A stretch of 64,000 bases of DNA from Undibacterium cyanobacteriorum (lineage in GTDB: Bacteria; Pseudomonadota; Gammaproteobacteria; Burkholderiales; Burkholderiaceae_D): NCBI RefSeq assembly GCF_031326225.1, contig NZ_CP133720.1:3410001-3474000 (forward strand), written 5' to 3'. Shown here piece by piece: positions 26,503 through 34,229 of this stretch. Numbering within the stretch: position 1 is the stretch's first letter; each line of letters begins with the position of its first letter. The position numbers and the translations under genes are program-made. The notes under the pieces are model-generated. The model saw only the letters and a program-made list of their open reading frames with translations, was not told the origin of the DNA and did no database searches.

Positions 26503-26652
26503 CGCCTATCTCAACTAATGTAGGTAGGCGATCGCAAGATGTTCTTGTTCGAGCTAATGGCGAGGGTGTTTGGTTGGTCTATACACGAGCTTAGCATGCT
26601 CGTCTTTACTCAGTTCCTGGGGAGATCTGAGTAAAGACCCTCGCACTTTTTT
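26503..26652 (+). ncRNA. Structured intergenic RNA candidate ending in a U-tract
   Basis: Several helices can be seen in order: CGCCTA (26503-26508) with TAGGCG (26525-26530); an outer helix GCGAGGGT (26560-26567) with ACCCTCGC (26637-26644); inside it, ACGAGC/GCTCGT (26585-26590/26598-26603) and an 11-bp perfect helix TCTTTACTCAG/CTGAGTAAAGA (26603-26613/26627-26637); then ACTTTTTT. The two inner hairpins within an outer stem make a three-way junction followed by a terminator-like U-run. It may be an elaborate terminator of the TonB receptor, a processed 3'-UTR sRNA, or an independent sRNA. It matches no RNA family I can name. The inner 11-bp stem shares its edge bases 26603 and 26637 with the adjacent stems, so they cannot all form at full length. 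Confidence 0.45.
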
Positions 26653-26766
26653 ATCCTCTATCGACCTCATCCGAATCGAGTTCGATACAACGGCACACTA
26701 TTTCAAGTCATTTTCAAGTCATTTTAGTAAGCACTTCAGCAGCAGACTTTTTCAAGGATTTTCGCC

Positions 26767-27639
26767 GTGACAGCGTTCAGTGAACTGTATTTCAAAAGCG
26801 ATGATGGACTTACCCTGTATGCGCGTGACTACGCAGCCGTGGGAACGCAAGCGAAGTGCCCTATCATTTGTGTACACGGCCTGACCCGTAATTCTTCGGA
26901 TTTCGAAGATATCGCTCCTTGGCTGGCCCAACAAAGTCGCCGCGTCATTGCGGTCGATGTACGAGGACGCGGCAAGTCCGATTACGATGTCAACACCGAC
27001 AACTACAATCCCATGCGCTATGCCAAAGACATCGCCAATCTCATGTACCAGCTTGGGATTGCTCGTGCTGTTTTCATCGGTACGTCGATGGGCGGCATCA
27101 CCACCATGACCTTGGCCTTGCAGAATCTTAAACTGATCGTCGCCGCCGTATTGAATGACGTAGGACCCAGCCTCTCTCACACGGGTTTAGCGCGTATCGC
27201 TGGCTATGCAGGTAAAGGTAAATCCCTCAACAATATGGATGAAGCACGCGAGTACATCAAAGAGATTAACCACTACGCGTTTCCACACAATTCCGAGCAA
27301 GAATGGGCAAAGTGGGCACAACGAGCGTTTAGCGTCAATCACGAAGGATCGGTGGTTGCGCGCTATGATCCCAATATTGCCCTGCCACTGCAAAATGGTC
27401 GCCTCAAGGCCAGATCATTTTGGTCAAAATTGGCATTCAAACGTTTGACCAAAAATCGTACTTGCCTCTTAATTCGCGGGGGCATTTCAGATTTGATCGA
27501 AGCAGAACAATTACAGGAAATGCAAAAATTAGCGCCACGCTTACAGTATGCTGAAGTGCCTGGAGTCGGCCATGCGCCGATGTTGAATGAACCGGCCGCA
27601 AAAACAGCGCTACAACACTTTCTGACACAATGCGATTAA
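26767..27639 (+). CDS. Alpha/beta-hydrolase fold protein
   Basis: 290 residues from GTG at 26767, preceded by AAGGATTTTCGCC. The nucleophile elbow GTSMGG (Ser about 107), oxyanion region VHGLTRNSSDFE and catalytic-base motif GVGHAP (His about 267) are all present. It resembles soluble hydrolases of esters, lactones or C-C bonds; the substrate is unknown. It lies between the TonB receptor and the LIV-type transporter genes, on the same strand, so it may act on the imported compound, although a 235-bp gap separates it from the transporter. Confidence 0.88.
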   Translation: MTAFSELYFKSDDGLTLYARDYAAVGTQAKCPIICVHGLTRNSSDFEDIAPWLAQQSRRVIAVDVRGRGKSDYDVNTDNYNPMRYAKDIANLMYQLGIARAVFIGTSMGGITTMTLALQNLKLIVAAVLNDVGPSLSHTGLARIAGYAGKGKSLNNMDEAREYIKEINHYAFPHNSEQEWAKWAQRAFSVNHEGSVVARYDPNIALPLQNGRLKARSFWSKLAFKRLTKNRTCLLIRGGISDLIEAEQLQEMQKLAPRLQYAEVPGVGHAPMLNEPAAKTALQHFLTQCD

Positions 27640-27873
27640 ATAAAATTGTTGATATCGACACTAGACTAAAAACGCCCCGTCAAATATGTATCCTAAGCTA
27701 GCGATGATTTTTTCTGAGGCCGCAACGAAGCATTTGACTTACATCGACATCAACGCTCAACATATACTCAATTCAAATCAAGTCAAGTCAATTCAACTGA
27801 ACCGAACTGAACATTTTCACGCAAGCTGCCGGAACACCAAGCTCAGCAGCCGACGCGTCCAAGGAGACACACT

Positions 27874-29130
27874 ATGATTCCCACCTCACCATCAAACCGC
27901 ATCCACACTAGTGCTACAGCGCCCACGCAACGTCGTCGCTTTATGCAGAGTGCCGTGCTCCTCATGAGCACCATCGCCAGCAGTCTGATCTTTCCAGCCA
28001 TCGCTTCAGCGCAAGACATCAAGATTGCCTTAATCACCGGCAAAACCGGCGCGCTCGAGTCTTATGCGAAAGAAACTGAAACAGGTTTCATGATGGGCTT
28101 GGAATATTTGACCGGCGGTAAAATGGAAATCAATGGTCGCAAGATCAAAGTCATCCTCAAAGATGATCAAAGCAAGCCCGACATGGCGCGCACTCTGCTC
28201 GCAGAAGCCTATGGCGATGATAGAGTCGATTTGGCAGTTGGCACCACGTCTTCGGGCGCTGCTCTGGCCATGCTGCCTGTCGCTGCCGAATACAAAAAAA
28301 TCTTAATCGTTGAACCCGCCGTTGCTGATGCCATTACTGGGGACAAATGGAATCGCTACATTTTCCGCACCAGTCGCAATTCCATGCAAGATGGTTTGGC
28401 AGCAGCCAGCACCATCAAGGGCGGCGGCAGTATTGCCTTCCTCGCGCAAGATTATGCTTTTGGACGTGATGCTGTGAAAGCCGCCAAAGAATCGCTGGCG
28501 ATGGTGGGTAGTAAAGCTAATGTCGTGCACGAGGAATATGCGCCACAAAACACCACCGATTTTACGGCCGCGGCACAACGTATTTTCGACGCTCTCAAAA
28601 ACAAACCTGAACCGCGCATCCTCCAAATCGTTTGGGCGGGACCCAATCCAATGAACAAATTGGCCGACATGAAACCCGAACGCTTTGGCATCGCGCTGGC
28701 ACCGGGTGGCAATATTCTTCCGGTCATGAAAACGTGGAAAAATTATGCTGGCACGCAAGGGACAATTTTCTATTACTACGATTTCCCGAAAAATAAAATG
28801 AACGACTGGTTGGTCAGTGAACATACCAAACGTTTCAAAGCACCACCTGATATGTTCACGGCCGGCGGTTTCACTGCGGCGAGTGCCGTCATCAGTGCCC
28901 TCAGCAAAGCCAAGTCCAGCGACACCGAAAAACTGATTACCGCCATGGAAGGCATGGAGTTTGATACGCCGAAAGGCAAGATGAACTTCCGCAAAGAAGA
29001 CCACCAGGCACTCCAAGCCATGTATCACTTCAAGATCAAAAAAGATCAGAAGAATGAATGGGATTTGCTAGAAATGGTCAAAGAAATTCCTGCTAGCGAA
29101 ATTCCAGTTCCTGTCAAAAACAAACGTTAA
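27874..29130 (+). CDS. ABC transporter periplasmic substrate-binding protein (LIV/amino-acid type)
   Basis: 418 residues. The N-terminus has RRRFMQSA (from residue 20) before a hydrophobic stretch ending ASAQD near 46, so export may be by the Tat or Sec route. The mature part is a type I periplasmic binding protein of the LivK/AmiC-like family (IALITGKTGALESYAKE; DDQSKPDMARTLL; GTTSSGAALAM). It begins an ordered five-gene transporter set: binding protein, two ATPases, two permeases. Ligand unknown; members of this group take up branched-chain amino acids, amides, urea or aromatic acids. Confidence 0.9.
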   Translation: MIPTSPSNRIHTSATAPTQRRRFMQSAVLLMSTIASSLIFPAIASAQDIKIALITGKTGALESYAKETETGFMMGLEYLTGGKMEINGRKIKVILKDDQSKPDMARTLLAEAYGDDRVDLAVGTTSSGAALAMLPVAAEYKKILIVEPAVADAITGDKWNRYIFRTSRNSMQDGLAAASTIKGGGSIAFLAQDYAFGRDAVKAAKESLAMVGSKANVVHEEYAPQNTTDFTAAAQRIFDALKNKPEPRILQIVWAGPNPMNKLADMKPERFGIALAPGGNILPVMKTWKNYAGTQGTIFYYYDFPKNKMNDWLVSEHTKRFKAPPDMFTAGGFTAASAVISALSKAKSSDTEKLITAMEGMEFDTPKGKMNFRKEDHQALQAMYHFKIKKDQKNEWDLLEMVKEIPASEIPVPVKNKR

Positions 29131-29140
29131 GCTAGTCAAT

Positions 29141-29971
29141 ATGATCGCACCACAATTCGCCACCATGAGCCCAACGCAACACCCGCACCCGAGTCCTGCC
29201 GCCAAACCAGTGAGCTTAGCCTCACGCCATTTGGGTATTCAATTTGGTGGACACAAAGCGGTGGATGATGTCAGCGCTGAGTTTCATGCGGGTGAATTGA
29301 CGGTGATCGTTGGTCCCAACGGTGCGGGTAAAACGACGTATTTCAATCTATTATCTGGCCAACTGAGTGCAAGCGCCGGACAGGTTATTTTCGAGGGGCG
29401 CGATATTACCAAGGCAAGCGCTGCAAGTCGGACACAGATGGGGCTGGGCCGCGGGTTTCAACTGACCCACCTCTTCCCGCATCTTTCTGTGCTCGAAAAT
29501 GTACGACTTGCTGTGCAAAGTAAGGCACACAAAGGCTTTCGAATGTTATCGATTTGGTCGGATCACGCTGAGCTAGTCGAGCGCGCCGAAGCCTGCCTAG
29601 CGCAAGTCTCTTTATTCGAGCGTCGCCACGAACAAACCGCAATCCTCTCGCATGGCGACAAGCGCAAGTTAGAGGTCGCAATGATGTTGGCCTTGGAACC
29701 CACAGTCTTTATGTTTGACGAACCAACGGCGGGCATGAGTGTTGATGAAGTTCCGGTCATCATTGAGCTCATCCATCAAATCAAGGCGGATCCAAGCAAA
29801 ACCGTACTGTTGGTCGAACACAAAATGGATGTGGTGCGCTCACTTGCAGACCGCATCATCGTGCTGCAAGATGGTCGCCTCGTCGCCGATGGCGAACCGG
29901 GTGCGGTGATGGCTTCTGACGCAGTACAAACGGCATATCTTGGTCGCAAGAAAACGGTCTCACCATCGTAA
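29141..29971 (+). CDS. LIV-type ABC transporter ATP-binding protein (LivG-like)
   Basis: 276 residues. Walker A GPNGAGKTT at 58-66, the LivG-typical signature LSHGDKRKLEVAM and Walker B VFMFDEPTAGM are present. A 25-residue Pro/His-rich N-terminal tail is longer than usual; a second ATG at 29165 would remove eight residues. It is 10 bp after the binding-protein stop, so the two are co-transcribed. Confidence 0.92.
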   Translation: MIAPQFATMSPTQHPHPSPAAKPVSLASRHLGIQFGGHKAVDDVSAEFHAGELTVIVGPNGAGKTTYFNLLSGQLSASAGQVIFEGRDITKASAASRTQMGLGRGFQLTHLFPHLSVLENVRLAVQSKAHKGFRMLSIWSDHAELVERAEACLAQVSLFERRHEQTAILSHGDKRKLEVAMMLALEPTVFMFDEPTAGMSVDEVPVIIELIHQIKADPSKTVLLVEHKMDVVRSLADRIIVLQDGRLVADGEPGAVMASDAVQTAYLGRKKTVSPS

Positions 29972-30045
29972 GTCCAGAATTGAATTCCCGAGAAAATAAA
30001 CTTAAGTAACTTCAGAGTTGTAGAAAAAATCGTAGGAACAAGTGC

Positions 30046-30837
30046 ATGCCTATTTCGATGATGTCTAAGCCCAAGCAGTCAGATTCAGTCAGCTCAGCCA
30101 CAGCCCAGACTGCGGCCGACAATATTCTGTGTCTGGAGCAGGTGCATACCCATATCGGCGAGTACCATATTCTGCAAGGTGTGGACTTTGCTGTCCCGCG
30201 CGGCGAATTGTTTGTCCTGCTCGGACGCAATGGCGCGGGAAAATCGACCTGTCTCCGCACCATTATGGGCTTATGGAAAGCAAGTGCCGGTCAGATCCTG
30301 TATCAAGGTCGCCCGATTCATACTTGCACCACACCAGACATTGCGCAGCAAGGGATCGCTTATGTTCCGGAAAATATGGGGATCTTCTCGGCGCTCACGG
30401 TGCAAGAAAATTTGAGGCTCGCCGCTATCCAAGGACCTATTGACCAAGCACGTTTGGAATGGATCTTCGGCTTCTTCCCTGCGCTCAAGAAATTTTGGAA
30501 TTATCCGGCGGGTAATCTCTCTGGCGGTCAAAAACAAATGGTCGCCATCGCTCGCGCCATCATCGAGCCTCGGCAATTGATCTTAGTCGACGAACCGAGC
30601 AAAGGTTTATCGCCGGCGATGGTACAAAACCTGATCGATGCCTTCGCCGAACTAAAGGCTGCCCATACCAGCATTATTTTGGTTGAACAAAATTTTGAAT
30701 TTGTGCGCGGCTTAGGCGACCAAGTGGCAGTCATGGACGACGGCCGTATCGTCCACCGTGGCAGCATGAAAGAGCTTGCCGAAGACGAAGCATTGCAAAC
30801 GAGACTGCTTGGCTTATCCATGGCGAGTCATCAATAA
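30046..30837 (+). CDS. LIV-type ABC transporter ATP-binding protein (LivF-like)
   Basis: 263 residues with Walker A GRNGAGKST, signature LSGGQKQM, Walker B LILVDEPSKGLS and the LivF-typical GIAYVPENMGIF. Start at ATG 30046 after GTAGGAAC; ATGs at 30058 and 30061 are also possible. It pairs with the preceding LivG-like ATPase as a heterodimeric motor. Confidence 0.92.
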   Translation: MPISMMSKPKQSDSVSSATAQTAADNILCLEQVHTHIGEYHILQGVDFAVPRGELFVLLGRNGAGKSTCLRTIMGLWKASAGQILYQGRPIHTCTTPDIAQQGIAYVPENMGIFSALTVQENLRLAAIQGPIDQARLEWIFGFFPALKKFWNYPAGNLSGGQKQMVAIARAIIEPRQLILVDEPSKGLSPAMVQNLIDAFAELKAAHTSIILVEQNFEFVRGLGDQVAVMDDGRIVHRGSMKELAEDEALQTRLLGLSMASHQ

Positions 30838-30934
30838 GGCGTAACGAGATTCTCAGATCGAAGGTAATTGCCATCGCACCAGATACTTCATACAAACCCA
30901 ACAGAAGACAAACTAATCAACCAAGCAAGGCATC

Positions 30935-31975
30935 ATGAGCTCATCTACTGCATCAAACAGTCTCCCCACGATCGACGAATCCACCCCGGGCATCGTGCGC
31001 CCGCGCCGTGACTTCGCACCATTGCTGTTGGTGCCGATCCTGACTTTGCTTGCCTTACCCTTGGTTGGTGATGTTTCGACTTGGCTGACCTTGAGCCTCG
31101 CTGGTCTCGCCATGGGCATGGTTATTTTCATCATTGCCAGTGGACTCACCCTAATTTTCGGTTTGATGGACGTGATGAATTTCGCGCATGGTGCTTTCAT
31201 TGCCAACGGGGCCTTCATTGCCAGCATGTTCGTCGCGCCACTGCTAGCATGGTCCGAAAGTGATTCGGTGTGGCTCAATTTTGCGGTGTTAGCAATTGCC
31301 ATTCTGGGAGCGATGGCGGTGACGGGCCTCTTGGGCGTCTTATTTGAACGTCTCATTATTCGGCCTGTGTATGGTCAACATTTAAAGCAAATCCTCATCA
31401 CCATGGGTGGCATGATCGTTGCCGAACAGTTGCTCACTATGATTTGGGGCGCGGAGCAAATTCCTTTCCCACTCCCCAATGTTCTACGCGGCTCACTGAT
31501 CTTTGGCGATGCCTTGATCGAAAAATACCGTCTGTTCGCGGTCGTGATCGGTTTGGTGATCCTTCTCAGCATGCTGTTTGTTCTCAATCGCACCAAGCTG
31601 GGACTGTTGATACGTGCTGGGGTTGAAAATCCAGAAATGGTGGAATCCTTAGGCTACCGCATCAAGCGCCTCTTCATACTGGTGTTCGCGGCCGGTTCTG
31701 CTTGTGCAGGACTTGGTGGGGTCATGTGGGGCTTGTACAAGGAGACGGTATCCACCAGCATGAGCGCGGAATTAATGGTGACCGTCTTTATCGTGGTCAT
31801 CATTGGTGGCATGGGCTCCGTTGGCGGCTGTTTTATCGCTTCCTTGTTACTCGCGCTCACTGCCAATTATGCTGGTTTTCTAGCGCCTAAGTTTGCCCTC
31901 ATTTCTCACATCCTTGTCATGATCATGGTGCTTTTGTGGCGTCCCGCTGGCCTATTCGCTTTGGGGCGTCGTTAG
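30935..31975 (+). CDS. LIV-type ABC transporter permease (LivH-like)
   Basis: 346 residues, about nine hydrophobic segments, with the LivH signature FGLMDVMNFAHGAF and a conserved loop near the C-terminus (IIGGMGSVGGCFIAS) that contacts the ATPase. A polar N-terminal tail of about 25 residues precedes the first helix. Third to fourth gene of the transporter set, 97 bp after the LivF-like gene. Confidence 0.92.
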   Translation: MSSSTASNSLPTIDESTPGIVRPRRDFAPLLLVPILTLLALPLVGDVSTWLTLSLAGLAMGMVIFIIASGLTLIFGLMDVMNFAHGAFIANGAFIASMFVAPLLAWSESDSVWLNFAVLAIAILGAMAVTGLLGVLFERLIIRPVYGQHLKQILITMGGMIVAEQLLTMIWGAEQIPFPLPNVLRGSLIFGDALIEKYRLFAVVIGLVILLSMLFVLNRTKLGLLIRAGVENPEMVESLGYRIKRLFILVFAAGSACAGLGGVMWGLYKETVSTSMSAELMVTVFIVVIIGGMGSVGGCFIASLLLALTANYAGFLAPKFALISHILVMIMVLLWRPAGLFALGRR

Positions 31976-32102
31976 TCGTCTTGATCAGAAATTCACATGA
32001 AAAAACCAGCTAATCACTCACGCTGTAAGACGACGAAGAGTAGCCAGCTTCGTCGCCCATCTTCATCGACCTTTAAGTATTGATACCTGCATCGGATTTA
32101 GC

Positions 32103-33188
32103 ATGTTGACACACGTTTTCAAGCGACTTCTTTCAAACTCGGCGCCGCACAGCAAAACGCTAAAGTTGGTCTTACTCGCCATCTTCCTTGGCTTGGCAAG
32201 CGCGCCTTTCATTACGAGCGGGGCGCGCCCTTTAAATACGGCGGCAACCATTTGCGTGTATATCATTTTGGTCGGTTCCTACGACTTATTACTGGGCTAC
32301 ACGGGTATCGTTTCATTCGCTCACACAATGTTCTTTGGCATTGGCGCCTACGGCGTCGCCTTCGGCTTACAAGGCGAACAAGCCACTTGGAGTGGCTTAT
32401 TAGTCGGGCTTTTCTTAGCGATTCTGCTGGCGTTCGCATTGGCCTTTATCATCGGCCTCTTTGCTTTGCGGGTGCGCGCCATCTTCTATTCGATGATCAC
32501 CTTAGCGGTCGCGAGTTCCTTTAGTGTGTTAGCTTCTCAGCTGTCAGATTGGACAGGTGGTGAAGATGGTAAAACCTTTAGTGTTCCAGAACTTTTATCG
32601 TCCAGTTTTGAATTATTCGCAGAACCCATCTTAGGGCGCCATGTGGATGGTAAAGTGATTTGCTACTACCTCGTTTTTATTTGCGCCTTGTTGCTGTTCT
32701 TGTTGATGCTGCGCATCGTCCACTCCCCCTTCGGCAGAACCTTGCAAGCCTTGCGTGAGAACGACTTTCGTGCTGAAGCCATAGGCTATAAAACGGTCTA
32801 TTACCGCATCGCTGCCAACTGCATCGCTGCAGTGATCGCCTGTTTGGCTGGCGCTTTAATGGCCTTATGGCTCAAATATGTCGGCCCCAAGACCATGTTA
32901 AGTTTTGAAGTCATGACAGATATTTTGTTGATTGTGGTCATCGGTGGCATGGGAAGTTTATACGGATCAGTGATTGGCGCTACGCTCTTCTTAATTCTCC
33001 AAAACTACCTCAAGAACTTAATGGCGCAGGCAAATGAAAGCCTCGTCGACCTGCCGCTCTTGGCGCAAATCTTCCATCCTGATCGCTGGCTGTTTTGGCT
33101 GGGAATTTTATTTGTACTGTCGGTCTATTTCTTCCCGAGCGGTATCGTCGGGAAGTTGAATCGGGCGCGACCACGCAAAGAAGCCTAA
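32103..33188 (+). CDS. LIV-type ABC transporter permease (LivM-like)
   Basis: 361 residues, multi-pass membrane protein with the LivM features GYTGIVSFAHTMFFGIGAYG and VVIGGMGSLYGSVIGA. It completes the ABC importer together with the LivH-like permease. ATG at 32103. It is convergent with the methyltransferase gene; the short gap holds a three-copy 16-bp repeat. Confidence 0.92.
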   Translation: MLTHVFKRLLSNSAPHSKTLKLVLLAIFLGLASAPFITSGARPLNTAATICVYIILVGSYDLLLGYTGIVSFAHTMFFGIGAYGVAFGLQGEQATWSGLLVGLFLAILLAFALAFIIGLFALRVRAIFYSMITLAVASSFSVLASQLSDWTGGEDGKTFSVPELLSSSFELFAEPILGRHVDGKVICYYLVFICALLLFLLMLRIVHSPFGRTLQALRENDFRAEAIGYKTVYYRIAANCIAAVIACLAGALMALWLKYVGPKTMLSFEVMTDILLIVVIGGMGSLYGSVIGATLFLILQNYLKNLMAQANESLVDLPLLAQIFHPDRWLFWLGILFVLSVYFFPSGIVGKLNRARPRKEA

Positions 33189-33205
33189 TCGGTGAGCGCG
33201 CTGGC

Positions 33206-33253
33206 TTGTAGTAAATCTTAATTGTAGTAAAACTTAATTGTAGTAAAACTTAA
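33206..33253. repeat. Three tandem 16-bp repeats overlapping a stop codon
   Basis: TTGTAGTAAATCTTAA (33206-33221) is followed by two identical units TTGTAGTAAAACTTAA (33222-33237 and 33238-33253). The last copy contains the minus-strand TAA stop of the methyltransferase gene. It lies between convergent genes. No hairpin-terminator function is obvious. Confidence 0.85.
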
Positions 33254-34002
33254 GCAGCGCGCCGGGCTGTCACAAAATAGCCGAGCGGATCTTCTTTAGC
33301 GCCGATCGGCACAATGAAAGAGAGATGAGCTAAACCAAGTAAAATGCACGCGATCGGTGCCCATAGCAAAGCCATCGGCAAAGTCCAAATATACGAACGC
33401 ATCTGGGCAGGTTTTACAAGACGCATCGCCACGACGACGCATTTACTCGCAATGGTCGCGATATCGTTCCCTCGTTCCTGAATATCAATCTCGACAAATC
33501 CATGCGAAGCAAAAAGTGATTCCAAGCGCTCACGGGTAAAGCGATGAAAGTCGTAGGGAATATGGTGCCGCCGTGCTGACCAAGGCACACTCAAAACCAG
33601 CTTTGCATCGGGTTTTAAAATGCGCGCAATTTCAGCCACAAAGAACTCAGGGTTCGGTACATGCTCTAGGACTTCGATACAAAATGCCGCATCAAAGCTG
33701 GCATGATCAAACGGCATCACGGTCCCATCATAGTAGGTAATGTCTGCCTGTTGCTGCATGCCATACTCAGACGCGCTTTGCACATCCAAGCCATGATAAG
33801 TCGCTTCGGGCCCCAACCAATCACGCCAAGGAGACTGCCCAGCGCCAATATCTAAAACCCTGCCACGCAGATCCTGCAAAGCACTACGCAATGGTTTCGC
33901 TACGCTGGCTAATTGCAAATCGACCCAACAACGAATCCGAAACAACCCAGGATTCTTGGAAGGAGCTTCAATTGCAATAGGTTTGAAATTTTCGCGGGAC
34001 AT
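33250..34002 (-). CDS. Class I SAM-dependent methyltransferase with C-terminal hydrophobic segment
   Basis: 250 residues. Motif I is VLDIGAGQSPWRDWLG, followed by YHGLDV, AFCIEVLEHVPN and LVLSVPW, the usual order for a SAM-binding Rossmann-like domain (UbiE/type 11 group). The last 45 residues contain a hydrophobic stretch (IWTLPMALLWAPIACILLG), suggesting membrane association, as in methyltransferases of lipid or polysaccharide metabolism. The substrate is unknown. Its stop codon lies inside the 16-bp repeat array. Confidence 0.88.
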   Translation of the reverse strand: MSRENFKPIAIEAPSKNPGLFRIRCWVDLQLASVAKPLRSALQDLRGRVLDIGAGQSPWRDWLGPEATYHGLDVQSASEYGMQQQADITYYDGTVMPFDHASFDAAFCIEVLEHVPNPEFFVAEIARILKPDAKLVLSVPWSARRHHIPYDFHRFTRERLESLFASHGFVEIDIQERGNDIATIASKCVVVAMRLVKPAQMRSYIWTLPMALLWAPIACILLGLAHLSFIVPIGAKEDPLGYFVTARRAA

Positions 34003-34229
34003 GATGTTCTGCTATCAGCGTCAAATAGAAACGAAGGCGCACAGCGCCTTCTCAAGAATTGACATGATAACGCCGAACACGGTCAGGTCGACAGACTTTC
34101 GTTACTGCACACATTGTCGTCGTGGAGTTTCAACGACATCGAACCAAACTACCTATTCATCAAGATCGGTCATACGGACACCGACCTAGATGGATTAGGC
34201 CGGTGTCCAGTAGGAATAGACTCGTTTCT

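Noticed and set aside
28303..29028. 241-codon minus-strand open frame
   Set aside because: It lies entirely antisense to a clear ABC substrate-binding protein with conserved motifs, and has no recognisable product.
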